A DNA stretch of 51,990 nt from contig JAJTXY010000027.1 in the NCBI GenBank assembly GCA_021463865.1, positions 1 to 51,990 of the forward strand. The letters are read 5' to 3'. Made by a program: the position numbers and the translations under genes. Of this stretch, positions 44,666-51,990 are shown in pieces (the stretch's first letter is position 1; every line of letters starts with the position of its first letter). A model generated the notes under the pieces. The model saw only the letters and a list, made by a program, of their open reading frames with translations, ran no database searches and was not told where the DNA came from. Origin of the DNA: Anaerolineae bacterium (GTDB lineage Bacteria; Chloroflexota; Anaerolineae; Aggregatilineales; J027).

Positions 44666-45070
44666 ATGGCAGATTCGGCCCCAGCCCGCCCCTTAGTGGT
44701 AAAAGTGGATGCGACCCATTATCCAATGGATGTTTTTGGGGATCGTTTGATTTCAGAAGGCTTCCAAGTCGTCAAAGCCGCGTCGCTCGCCGAAGGCATT
44801 AAATTGGCCCGCCGCTGCAAGCCCGATCTCGTCGTCGCCATTGATGATGCGGAATCCGGCGTGGATGCCATTGAATGGCTGGAATTGCAGCACTCCGACA
44901 ATGAAGCCGCCCTTGCCATGACCCCTCTCTTGATTTTGGCCGATCATTCCCGACTGGAACGCCTGCGTGTACACGAATTACCGGATCGTGTCAAAGTCCT
45001 ACAGCGCCCCCTCGAACTGCGCGAGTTCATTCAGACCGCCAAACATATGCTGGCGATTTGGGATCTATAG
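44666..45070 (+). CDS. Receiver-like protein, degenerate
   Basis: A 134-residue protein with the outline of a response-regulator receiver: an opening strand VVKVDAT, SEGFQVVKAASLAEGIKLARRCKPDLVVAID, and QRPLELREFIQ at the position of the KP motif. The phospho-acceptor is uncertain: Asp60/Asp61 are one residue off the usual place, the N-terminal acidic pair is reduced to one Asp, and the conserved Lys is Arg. It is probably not phosphorylated and may act as a pseudo-receiver. No output domain. The next gene, an ArsA-like ATPase, begins 76 bases later. Confidence 0.65.
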   Translation: MADSAPARPLVVKVDATHYPMDVFGDRLISEGFQVVKAASLAEGIKLARRCKPDLVVAIDDAESGVDAIEWLELQHSDNEAALAMTPLLILADHSRLERLRVHELPDRVKVLQRPLELREFIQTAKHMLAIWDL

Positions 45071-45146
45071 CGCAACCCCCAGTCTCGACATCGCGTAGTA
45101 GTCACTATCAGAGACATGACCTAGAAAGGGATTTAACGTAACCAAG

Positions 45147-46334
45147 ATGCGGATTATTGTGCATACGGGCAAAGGTGGCGTTGGGAAAACCAGTGTATCG
45201 GCGGCAACCGCCCTGCGCTGTGCCGAAATGGGACTTAAAACCATCGTCATCAGTACCGATACCGCCCATTCGCTGGGTGACTCGCTGGAAATGAAAATCG
45301 GGCCAGAACCGATTCAGCTATATGACAATCTGTGGGGGCAGGAAGTGGATGCCCGCTACTCAATGGATAAATATTGGTGGCGCATCCAAAATTACCTCAT
45401 CAATGTATTTAAACAGCGTGAGGGCCTTGATGACATCGTGGCGGAGGAAATCACCATCCTGCCCGGCCTAGAGGAAGGCGCTCACCTACTATGGATCAAC
45501 CAATATTTTGAAACCCAAGAATTCGACATATTGATTGTAGACGCCGCACCCACCGCCGAAACGCTGCGCCTGCTCAGTCTGCCGGATGCCTCGCGTTGGT
45601 GGTTCGAGCGTACCATGAATTTGATGAAAGGCATGACAGGCCGTTTGCTGCGCCCATTAGCAAAACCCCTCTTTGGAACAGACCTGCCCGAGCAGGAAGA
45701 ACTCGACAGTGTACAACGTTTGTTTGATACCCTAAGCAAAGTGGCGGGTCTGTTGGCAAACCCCGAACTCAGCACGATGCGTTTGGTGATGACGCCAGAA
45801 AAAATGGTCATCAAAGAGACCCAACGTACCTATACCTATCTCAATTTGTATGGCTACCCGACGGACTCTGTGATCTGCAACCGCATCATCCCGCCAGAAG
45901 TGACTGACCCCTATTTTACGGCGTGGAAGGATTCACAGCGCAAAAATCTAGAATTGATTGGCGAGGCGTTTGGCGGATTGAAGGTACTAAAAGCCCCTAT
46001 GTTCAACAGGGACATCGGTGGTTTGGATGATCTGCGGCGGCTGGCGGATGCGCTTTATGACAGTACCAACCCCTCGCAAATTATGACCTCGGAGGTCGGG
46101 ACACATTCAATTGAACATGATTTGGAAACGGGCGATTACCTCCTCCGTATTCCACTGCCCTTTGCTGACAAAACCGACCTAGATTTGTATCGCAGCGCTG
46201 ACGAACTGACCGTGCGTGTCGGGCCATATCGCCGCAATATCGTCCTGCCCTATGCCCTGTGGAAATTGGAGACCGGGCCAGCCAATTTTGTCGAAGGGGC
46301 ACTGCAAATTCGGTTTATCAATAAACAGGCGTAA
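45147..46334 (+). CDS. ArsA/Get3-like ATPase with HSP20-like C-terminal domain
   Basis: A 395-residue P-loop ATPase of the SIMIBI class. The deviant Walker A KGGVGKTS sits at 9-16, followed by STDTAHSLGD (about 46) and DAAPTAETLRLL (about 132), which are switch-like blocks of ArsA/Get3. The last 85 residues resemble the alpha-crystallin-like ArsA_HSP20 domain (YLLRIPLPFADKTDLDL, DELTVRVGPYRR). Bacterial relatives lack arsenite-pump partners and probably handle proteins or membrane cargo; no arsenic genes are nearby. An intrinsic terminator-like hairpin follows. Confidence 0.85.
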   Translation: MRIIVHTGKGGVGKTSVSAATALRCAEMGLKTIVISTDTAHSLGDSLEMKIGPEPIQLYDNLWGQEVDARYSMDKYWWRIQNYLINVFKQREGLDDIVAEEITILPGLEEGAHLLWINQYFETQEFDILIVDAAPTAETLRLLSLPDASRWWFERTMNLMKGMTGRLLRPLAKPLFGTDLPEQEELDSVQRLFDTLSKVAGLLANPELSTMRLVMTPEKMVIKETQRTYTYLNLYGYPTDSVICNRIIPPEVTDPYFTAWKDSQRKNLELIGEAFGGLKVLKAPMFNRDIGGLDDLRRLADALYDSTNPSQIMTSEVGTHSIEHDLETGDYLLRIPLPFADKTDLDLYRSADELTVRVGPYRRNIVLPYALWKLETGPANFVEGALQIRFINKQA

Positions 46335-46351
46335 AGTTATCTCGTATTTTG

Positions 46352-46395
46352 AACGCAGGGCTGCACAAGGGGGTATCTTATCGGAGTCCTGCGTT
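46352..46395 (+). terminator. Hairpin after the ArsA-like gene
   Basis: AACGCAGGGCT (46352-46362) pairs with AGTCCTGCGTT (46385-46395), eleven pairs with one G-U, loop of 22, followed by TTGATTT. The T run is interrupted, so strength is moderate. Confidence 0.6.
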
Positions 46396-46438
46396 TTGAT
46401 TTGGCAAATTAGGCAAAATTTAACTTGAGAGAAAATTC

Positions 46439-47287
46439 ATGGATAAAACTTTTTGGCAGGGCATTATCAACAATGACTTTGCCTTACCCGGTGGTCACGT
46501 GATTGCAAGCCTGACTGACGAATTATTAGGGTATTTCGGCTCAACCGACCCCCTGCTGCGCGACGAATTTGGCTACGCGATTCTGGTCAATTGGATGGAA
46601 AAGGGATTCATCGGGCCGGAGATTTTGCGCGGCATGATTCCCAAAATGATTACCAATTTGCGAATGGGGATTAGCGAACAAGAGACGGACAGCGTGTTCC
46701 TGCGGTCTTTTTCGGTGCTGCATCTGGCAACTCTGATCGCCCATGATAATGAAAACCCTTATCTCAGTGCAGCAGAAGTGCGGCAGGTATTGGAAGCAGG
46801 CCTCGATTATTTTCAAGCCGAACGGGATTTACGCGGCATGATCGGCGAAAAGGGCTGGGCACACTCCGTCGCCCATACCGCCGATTTACTCAAATTCTTG
46901 AGCCGAAATACCCATCTCAATGCAGCCGATTTGGAAAGCATCCTCCACGCGATTGCGGCTAAATTAACGACCATCAGTCCTACGGTATTTGTGTATGGTG
47001 AGGATGATCGTCTAGCCCATGTGTTGGACGCCATCTTAAAACGAAATCTGCTCCCCCTCGACACACTGACGGCATGGATTGAAAATCTGGGCGAGCCAAC
47101 CAAAACCCGCCTACGAATGGCTGAAAATGGCACAGATGGCTACGCAACCTCGCAAAATGTACGGAATTTTCTTCGGGCGCTCTATTTTCAGATTGAACTA
47201 GCCGAACACCGTCGTCCCCTTGCTGACGAATTGATTAGTGTTCTGAAAAAGAGCCTGCTGCCTTATGGATGGTACAAATTCGAGTAA
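46439..47287 (+). CDS. DUF2785 family protein
   Basis: A 282-residue, mostly helical soluble protein. The family pattern is recognisable: LRDEFGYAILVNWM (about 39-52), VFLRSFSVLHLATLIAHDNENP, and the most conserved block ERDLRGMIGEKGWAHSVAHTADLL (about 122-145) with its conserved histidines. DUF2785 has no assigned function. The gene follows a terminator-like hairpin, so it probably has its own promoter. It ends six bases from the convergent coiled-coil gene. Confidence 0.8.
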   Translation: MDKTFWQGIINNDFALPGGHVIASLTDELLGYFGSTDPLLRDEFGYAILVNWMEKGFIGPEILRGMIPKMITNLRMGISEQETDSVFLRSFSVLHLATLIAHDNENPYLSAAEVRQVLEAGLDYFQAERDLRGMIGEKGWAHSVAHTADLLKFLSRNTHLNAADLESILHAIAAKLTTISPTVFVYGEDDRLAHVLDAILKRNLLPLDTLTAWIENLGEPTKTRLRMAENGTDGYATSQNVRNFLRALYFQIELAEHRRPLADELISVLKKSLLPYGWYKFE

Positions 47288-47293
47288 TATGCC

Positions 47294-47596
47294 CTAATCC
47301 GGGATAAGGTTATCGTACAGTTCTTCAAAAGCCTTTTCCAAATCACGGGCATCAAATCGAATCTGCATGACTGCTCTTGTTAAATCAATGGGTTGGTCAA
47401 TGATTCGTTCGGCGATCAACCACTGCAATTTTTTGACCTCCGTGCTATTTCGCTCCTCAGGTACATATTTGGCAAACAGGCCCTCATAAGCCTTTTCTGC
47501 CTCTTCCAACCGCAGGCGCATAATATCGAGCAGTTCCCGATAGCGCATAATCCCCTGCCGAACTTTTTCAATTTCTTCGGTGGCGTGAGTCGTCAT
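47294..47596 (-). CDS. Small coiled-coil protein
   Basis: A 100-residue protein, largely alpha-helical with heptad-like charged stretches (KVRQGIMRYRELLDIMRLRL, about 11-30, and DARDLEKAFEELYDNL at the end). I do not recognise a family. It overlaps the stop of the upstream methyltransferase gene by four bases (ATGA), so it is the second gene of that pair. It has no membrane segment or signal peptide. Confidence 0.6.
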   Translation of the reverse strand: MTTHATEEIEKVRQGIMRYRELLDIMRLRLEEAEKAYEGLFAKYVPEERNSTEVKKLQWLIAERIIDQPIDLTRAVMQIRFDARDLEKAFEELYDNLIPD

Positions 47597-48465
47597 TGCT
47601 TGCTTTTCCCTTCCCAGCGTATAAATGTCGCAGGCTGCAACACTCGCCCCGCGCTTTTTTCGATTAATTCAGCGACGCCAGTCTCCATTTTGCCTCCCAA
47701 ACCTGTCACCGTTACGCCAATGGCCTGCCGCAAATCCGGCAAATCGGCTTGAGTAGTGTAGGCCGTCAGTATCATAAACAAGGGTTGCTCTCCCCACAAC
47801 TGCCGACATCCTTCCAATAAACGCGGTAGGGAATCGGAAAATTTCCAGATTTCCCCTCTTGGCCCATGTCCAAACGGGGGCGGATCAAGCAATATCCCTT
47901 CATAGCGGTTGCCGCGTTTCACCTCGCGCTCCACATATTTCACCGCATCTTCGACAATCCAACGGATGGGTTTATCGGTTAATCCTGACAAGGCTTGGTT
48001 TTCACGCGCCCACGCCACCGTCGGTTTGGAGGCATCTACATGCGTAACATGCGCCCCTGCCTGCGCAGCAAATAGCGAAGCGATACCCGTATAACCGAAC
48101 AAATTTAATACGCGGATGGGGCGGTCAGCGTTTTGGATAAGTCCCACCATCCAATCCCAATGCACAGCCTGTTCCGGGAAAACCCCCATATGTCGAAAAG
48201 GAGTTGGGTGGGCATAAAATGAAATATCCCGATAGCGCATCACCCATTTTTCCGGCAACGGCTGATGAAATTCCCAACGACCCTCATTTTTGGTGGGATT
48301 CAGGTGAAATTGGGCATGAGTGGCTAACCATTCAGAAGGGGGCAGGGCGGGGCGCCATGTGGCTTGTTCTTCGGGGCGTACACAGCGATACGCGCCAAAT
48401 TGCTCCAATTTAAGCCGATTGCCGCTGTCGAGCAGGGCATAATCCTCCCAAGCGGAGTACAACAT
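47593..48465 (-). CDS. SAM-dependent RNA methyltransferase-like protein (RlmI/COG1092 type)
   Basis: A 290-residue class I methyltransferase. The SAM motif is VLNLFGYTGIASLFAAQAGA (about 119-138), followed by VTHVDASKPTVAWARENQ, and the DPPPFGHG block (about 194-201) takes the place of the NPPY-type catalytic motif. The pattern is nearest to 23S rRNA methyltransferase RlmI/RlmK relatives, but no PUA domain is seen, so the target is uncertain. It is divergent from rpsL and lies close to the str promoter. Start ATG 48465. Confidence 0.75.
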   Translation of the reverse strand: MLYSAWEDYALLDSGNRLKLEQFGAYRCVRPEEQATWRPALPPSEWLATHAQFHLNPTKNEGRWEFHQPLPEKWVMRYRDISFYAHPTPFRHMGVFPEQAVHWDWMVGLIQNADRPIRVLNLFGYTGIASLFAAQAGAHVTHVDASKPTVAWARENQALSGLTDKPIRWIVEDAVKYVEREVKRGNRYEGILLDPPPFGHGPRGEIWKFSDSLPRLLEGCRQLWGEQPLFMILTAYTTQADLPDLRQAIGVTVTGLGGKMETGVAELIEKSAGRVLQPATFIRWEGKSKQ

Positions 48466-48505
48466 GGTTTGAGAACCTCTTTAGGTGTAATAGTGCGAAA
48501 TTGTC

Positions 48506-48534
48506 TTGACACAGCCTTTTTAGAATGATACTAT
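48506..48534 (+). promoter_or_regulatory. Strong sigma-70 promoter for the str operon
   Basis: Perfect TTGACA (48506-48511), 17-base spacer, TACTAT (48529-48534). The expected start near 48541 gives a leader of about 157 bases before rpsL. Confidence 0.75.
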
Positions 48535-48559
48535 TTTACTCTCTAAACGCGATCCCAAC

Positions 48560-48652
48560 CCCAGACACCCTTGTACAACAAGGCTATGATCTGGGAATTG
48601 AGTGAAGTACATACGTCTGAGGCCGCCAATTCGTCATGAGGAGGTGGCCTCA
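48560..48652 (+). promoter_or_regulatory. Structured 5' leader of the str operon
   Basis: Two stem-loops are visible. Stem one: CCCAGA (48560-48565) with TCTGGG (48590-48595), enclosing CCTTGT (48569-48574) with ACAAGG (48578-48583). Stem two: TGAGGCCGCC (48618-48627) with GGTGGCCTCA (48643-48652), ten pairs with one G-U, loop of 15. They could form a ribosomal-protein autoregulatory leader; no T run follows, so it is not an intrinsic terminator. Function inferred. Confidence 0.45.
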
Positions 48653-48697
48653 AATCGTGCCAAAACGGGATGACAGTCATAGAATTCGGAGATTGGA

Positions 48698-49120
48698 ATG
48701 CCAACGATTAACCAACTGGTACGCAAAGGCCGTACCCCGAAGAAAAAGAAGAGCACCGCTCCGGCGCTGCAATATACTTTTAATTCTTATTCGCAGAAAC
48801 GGACTCAACAGCCCAAAGGCGCTCCGCAAAAACGAGGTGTCTGCACGCTGGTTCGTACCATGACCCCCAAGAAGCCCAATTCGGCCTTGCGAAAGGTGGC
48901 CCGTGTGCGCCTCACCAACGGTATCGAAGTGACGGCCTATATCCCCGGTGAAGGTCACAGTCTGCAAGAACACAGTGTGGTGCTTGTGCGCGGTGGCCGT
49001 GTGAAAGACCTGCCCGGTGTGCGTTATCACATCGTGCGTGGTTCGCTGGATACCGATGGCGTCAAGAATCGCCAGCAGGCCCGCAGTAAATATGGTGCCA
49101 AACGGCCCAAGTCCAAGTAA
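48698..49120 (+). CDS. rpsL: 30S ribosomal protein S12
   Basis: Small-subunit protein at the decoding centre. The 140-residue protein has [30 protein letters not shown] with the streptomycin-site lysine, and [12 protein letters not shown] with the second such lysine and the adjacent Asp; these are wild-type, streptomycin-sensitive residues. Compared with E. coli there is an extra block of about 17 residues ([16 protein letters not shown], about 27-42), a form also known from Chloroflexota. First gene of the str operon; GGAG precedes the ATG. Confidence 0.98.
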   Translation: MPTINQLVRKGRTPKKKKSTAPALQYTFNSYSQKRTQQPKGAPQKRGVCTLVRTMTPKKPNSALRKVARVRLTNGIEVTAYIPGEGHSLQEHSVVLVRGGRVKDLPGVRYHIVRGSLDTDGVKNRQQARSKYGAKRPKSK

Positions 49121-49152
49121 TTGTTGATTAGAGGACGGGAGTAAACCCAACT

Positions 49153-49623
49153 ATGTCACGTCGTTCTAGACCTGCTAAACGACCTGTGCTGGCAGATGCC
49201 AAATATAACAGCATCGCGGTGACCATGTTTGTCAACCGCATGATGATGCGCGGTAAACGCAGCACGGCCCTGACCATTATGTATGACGCGCTGGACATTG
49301 TGGAACAGCGTGCCAAGAAGCACCCGATGGAAGTGTTTGACCAAGCCCTACGCAATGTCGCCCCGGCTGTCGAAGTCAAACCCCGCCGCGTGGGTGGTTC
49401 TACGTATCAAGTGCCAATGGAAGTGGACCCGGCTCGCGGTCGCTCTTTGGCAATGCGCTGGGTATTGGCCTCAGCCCGCGCCCGCAATGGACGCAGCATG
49501 GCCGAAAAATTAGCCGCTGAACTGCTGGACGCTGCTAATAATCAGGGCAGCGCCGTCAAGAAGCGCGAAGATACCCATCGTATGGCAGAAGCGAACCGCG
49601 CCTTTGCTCACTACCGTTGGTAA
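49153..49623 (+). CDS. rpsG: 30S ribosomal protein S7
   Basis: Primary assembly protein of the 30S head, binding 16S rRNA and the E-site region. The 156-residue protein begins [19 protein letters not shown] and has [37 protein letters not shown] and the terminal [17 protein letters not shown]. In E. coli S7 represses the str operon by binding between rpsL and rpsG; this gap is only 32 bases here and shows no such element. Second gene of the operon. Confidence 0.98.
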   Translation: MSRRSRPAKRPVLADAKYNSIAVTMFVNRMMMRGKRSTALTIMYDALDIVEQRAKKHPMEVFDQALRNVAPAVEVKPRRVGGSTYQVPMEVDPARGRSLAMRWVLASARARNGRSMAEKLAAELLDAANNQGSAVKKREDTHRMAEANRAFAHYRW

Positions 49624-49668
49624 AGCACCTAGCAAACCAATTAATTCTGAGGAATCTGCAAAAAACAC

Positions 49669-51771
49669 ATGGCTAAAAATGGCAAGCTAGATTTGGCGAA
49701 AGTTCGTAATATCGGGGTGATTGCCCACATTGACGCGGGTAAGACCACGACCACCGAACGCATTCTGTACTACACCGGCAATATTCATCGCATCGGTGAA
49801 GTACACGACGGCACCGCCACAACTGACTATATGCCGCAGGAACGCGAACGCGGGATTACCATTACCGCCGCCGCGATTACCGCTGAATGGAAGGGGTATC
49901 AAGTTAACTTGATTGACACCCCCGGACACGTGGACTTCACCGCCGAAGTACAGCGCAGTTTGCGCGTTTTGGACGGTGGGGTGGTCGTGTTTGACGGTGT
50001 AGCAGGCGTCGAACCCCAGTCTGAAACTGTTTGGCGTCAAGCGGACGAATATGGCGTGCCGCGTATCTGCCTTGTCAACAAGATGGATCGCGTCGGTGCG
50101 AACTATGAACGCTGCATTGACATGATGAAGAAACGGCTTTCCGCCAAACCCGTGCCGATTCACTGGCCCTATGGCGAGGGTTATGAGTTTAAAGGGATTA
50201 TTGATCTCTTTAATCAGCAACTTGTCACCTATGGCAACGACCTCGGCACCGATATTAAAGTGGAGCCAATCCCGGCTGAATTGCAAGATTTGGTCGAGAC
50301 CAAACGCGCCGAGATGATTGAACTCATTGTGGAAAATGATGAATACCTGCTTGAGAAATACCTCATGGAGGAAGAAGTCAGCCAAGATGAATTGAAGGCG
50401 GGTCTGCGTGCCGCAACGGTTGCTGGTCGGATCCAACCCGTCCTGTGCGGTTCGGCTCTCAAAAACAAAGGTGTCCAATTATTGCTAGACGCCGTTGTAG
50501 ACTTGCTGCCCTCCCCACTGGATATTCCCGCCGTCAAAGGCAGTGATCCAGACGACGAAGAAAAAGAAATCGTTCGCAAAGCCGACGACGACGAACCCCT
50601 GTCTGCGCTGATCTTTAAGATTATCACCGACCCTTATGTTGGTCGCCTAGCCTTTGTGCGCGTTTATTCAGGCGTGCTCAAAACCGGCACGACCTTGACC
50701 AATAGCACCAAAGGTCGCCGCGAACGGATTGGTCGTATCGTCCGTATGTTTGCCGCCAGCCGTGAGGATGTCGAAGAAGTTCATGCGGGTGACATTGCGG
50801 CGTTGTTGGGCCTCAAGGACACCTTCACGGGTGATACTCTGTGTGATCCTGACAAACCCGTTGTGTTGGAAAAGATCAAATTCCCAACCCCGGTTATTCA
50901 GGTGGCAATTGAACCCAAGACCAAAGGCGATCAGGACAAGATGGGTGTGGCGCTGCGTAAGCTGGCCGAAGAAGACCCCACATTCCAAGTGTCGGTGGAT
51001 GACCAGATTGGGCAAACCATCATCGCCGGGATGGGCGAACTGCACCTTGAAGTGTTGGTGGATCGCCTCATGCGGGAATTCAAGGTGGATGCGACGGTAG
51101 GCCGCCCGCGTGTGTCCTATCGTGAAACCATCACCAAGCATGTCCGCATTGACACAACCTTCAAACGTCAAACAGGTGGTTCAGGTCAATATGCCCGTGT
51201 CGTGGTCGAATTTGAACCTATTCCCGAAGACGAGCAGGCCAAGGTGGATGGCCCACTAGATTTCGTCAACGAAATTCGCGGGGCATCTATTCCCAACGAG
51301 TTTATCAAACCCACCCGCAACGGTATCGCCGATGCTATGAGCGGCGGCGTTATCGCAGGCTATCCAGTAGTGGGTATCCGTGCCCGTCTGGTAGATGGCG
51401 CTTCCCACGAAGTAGACTCCAGCGAAATCGCCTTCAAGATCGCGGGTTCGATGTGCTTGAAGGAAGGTGTCCAAAAAGGCGGCCCCATCCTGCTCGAACC
51501 GATGATGAAGATCGAAGTCGTCAGTCCGGACGAATACACAGGTGATATTATCGGTAATCTCTCGGCCCGCCGCGCGATTATTCAAGGGATGGAGCCACGC
51601 GGTGATGGCGCATCGAGTATTAAAGCCAGCGTGCCACTCGCCGAAATGTTCGGGTACGCCACCGATTTGCGGAACATGACGCAGGGGCGCGGGAGTTTCT
51701 CGATGGAATTCGAGAAATACAATCCAGTACCCAACAGCGTTGCCGACGAAATCATTAAAGGCAGTCGTTAA
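49669..51771 (+). CDS. fusA: Elongation factor G
   Basis: GTPase that drives translocation and, with RRF, ribosome recycling. The 700-residue protein has G1 AHIDAGKTT (18-26), the switch I RGITIT, G3 DTPGHVD and NKMD, then domains II to V ending in the usual [18 protein letters not shown]. Length matches bacterial EF-G1. It follows rpsG by 45 bases and is the third gene of the str operon. A large hairpin begins at its stop codon. Confidence 0.98.
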   Translation: MAKNGKLDLAKVRNIGVIAHIDAGKTTTTERILYYTGNIHRIGEVHDGTATTDYMPQERERGITITAAAITAEWKGYQVNLIDTPGHVDFTAEVQRSLRVLDGGVVVFDGVAGVEPQSETVWRQADEYGVPRICLVNKMDRVGANYERCIDMMKKRLSAKPVPIHWPYGEGYEFKGIIDLFNQQLVTYGNDLGTDIKVEPIPAELQDLVETKRAEMIELIVENDEYLLEKYLMEEEVSQDELKAGLRAATVAGRIQPVLCGSALKNKGVQLLLDAVVDLLPSPLDIPAVKGSDPDDEEKEIVRKADDDEPLSALIFKIITDPYVGRLAFVRVYSGVLKTGTTLTNSTKGRRERIGRIVRMFAASREDVEEVHAGDIAALLGLKDTFTGDTLCDPDKPVVLEKIKFPTPVIQVAIEPKTKGDQDKMGVALRKLAEEDPTFQVSVDDQIGQTIIAGMGELHLEVLVDRLMREFKVDATVGRPRVSYRETITKHVRIDTTFKRQTGGSGQYARVVVEFEPIPEDEQAKVDGPLDFVNEIRGASIPNEFIKPTRNGIADAMSGGVIAGYPVVGIRARLVDGASHEVDSSEIAFKIAGSMCLKEGVQKGGPILLEPMMKIEVVSPDEYTGDIIGNLSARRAIIQGMEPRGDGASSIKASVPLAEMFGYATDLRNMTQGRGSFSMEFEKYNPVPNSVADEIIKGSR

Positions 51772-51832
51772 TTTCGTGGGATTGAAAGCGGGAACGGTGT
51801 AAAAACCTCCCCGCAGCCCCACGAAATTTTTT
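51770..51832 (+). terminator. Compound hairpin between fusA and tuf
   Basis: AATTTCGTGGG (51770-51780) pairs perfectly with CCCACGAAATT (51818-51828), followed by TTTT. Nested inside, GCGGG (51788-51792) pairs with CCCGC (51810-51814). The left arm overlaps the fusA TAA (51769-51771), so ribosomes terminating there could mask it. It probably limits read-through into tuf, or makes it depend on translation. Confidence 0.6.
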
Positions 51833-51848
51833 GCCCGGTATAGATTAA

Positions 51849-51990
<142 letters not shown>

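Noticed and set aside
49687-50478. Leftward open frame of about 263 codons inside fusA
   Set aside because: Complement of highly conserved EF-G sequence; no ribosome-binding site or known family.

Overview
The window looks like an ordinary chromosomal segment of a member of the Chloroflexota. Pointers are the ribosomal protein S12 with an extra block between its N-terminus and the PQKRGVC core, the DUF933-type YchF, paired DUF1800/DUF1501 Tat proteins, an ArsA-like ATPase with a small-heat-shock-like tail, a cyclic-2,3-diphosphoglycerate-synthetase-like GTPase, and a stand-alone bacterial Elp3 like the one known from Dehalococcoides. The phylum is inferred from protein character only; no rRNA is present. 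Genes are tightly packed with many 4-bp ATGA/GTGA overlaps. No tRNA, rRNA, prophage or CRISPR array was seen.

Layout. 1-526: right end of an IS5-family insertion sequence, about 30 bp beyond the 3' end of rpiA. 558-5813: rpiA diverging from an aldo/keto reductase, then glgB and an alpha/beta hydrolase. 5979-8245: a response regulator with a degenerate GGDEF domain and two membrane proteins of the PspC / LiaF-like type. 8335-12841: nadK, a B-box zinc-finger membrane protein, recN, recF. 12813-17829 (minus): two clusters, fabG - Asp23 - nusB - tatC - P-loop GTPase, and DUF2442 - rsmG. 17937-20856: a lipoprotein, a decaying DUF433/Imm35-like island, and a DUF692-type TIM-barrel enzyme with a small membrane protein. 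20934-25606: ychF, the DUF1800/DUF1501 Tat pair, a nitroreductase. 25682-30038: carA-carB. 30045-32903 (minus): a large STAND ATPase with TPR repeats. 33125-38060: a zinc alcohol dehydrogenase, a two-component system and a membrane-anchored sulfite-oxidase-like molybdoenzyme. 38120-42644: an epimerase, a small membrane protein, a Trm9-like methyltransferase diverging from elp3, and a TPR protein. 42764-44614: panB and panE. 44666-48465: receiver-like protein, ArsA-like ATPase, DUF2785 protein, coiled-coil protein, RNA methyltransferase-like protein. 48506-51990: the str operon, rpsL-rpsG-fusA-tuf (tuf cut by the window end).

Functional themes are housekeeping: pyrimidine/arginine precursor supply (carAB), pantothenate synthesis (panB, panE), translation (str operon, rsmG, elp3), DNA repair (recN, recF), NADP supply (nadK), and Tat export (tatC with the DUF1800/DUF1501 proteins, both with twin-arginine leaders).

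The most interesting observations are: (1) a Trm9/ALKBH8-like methyltransferase 29 bp from a divergently transcribed elp3, suggesting a bacterial two-step wobble-uridine pathway; (2) panE with a strong AGGAGG and full Rossmann N-terminus but no ATG/GTG/TTG start, only AUA (or AUC); (3) an inverted repeat at the IS end that would bury the transposase ribosome-binding site in read-through RNA; (4) a palindromic -10 box shared by the divergent rpiA and aldo/keto reductase promoters; (5) a structured leader before rpsL and a compound hairpin between fusA and tuf; (6) a decaying DUF433 plus Imm35-like pair.
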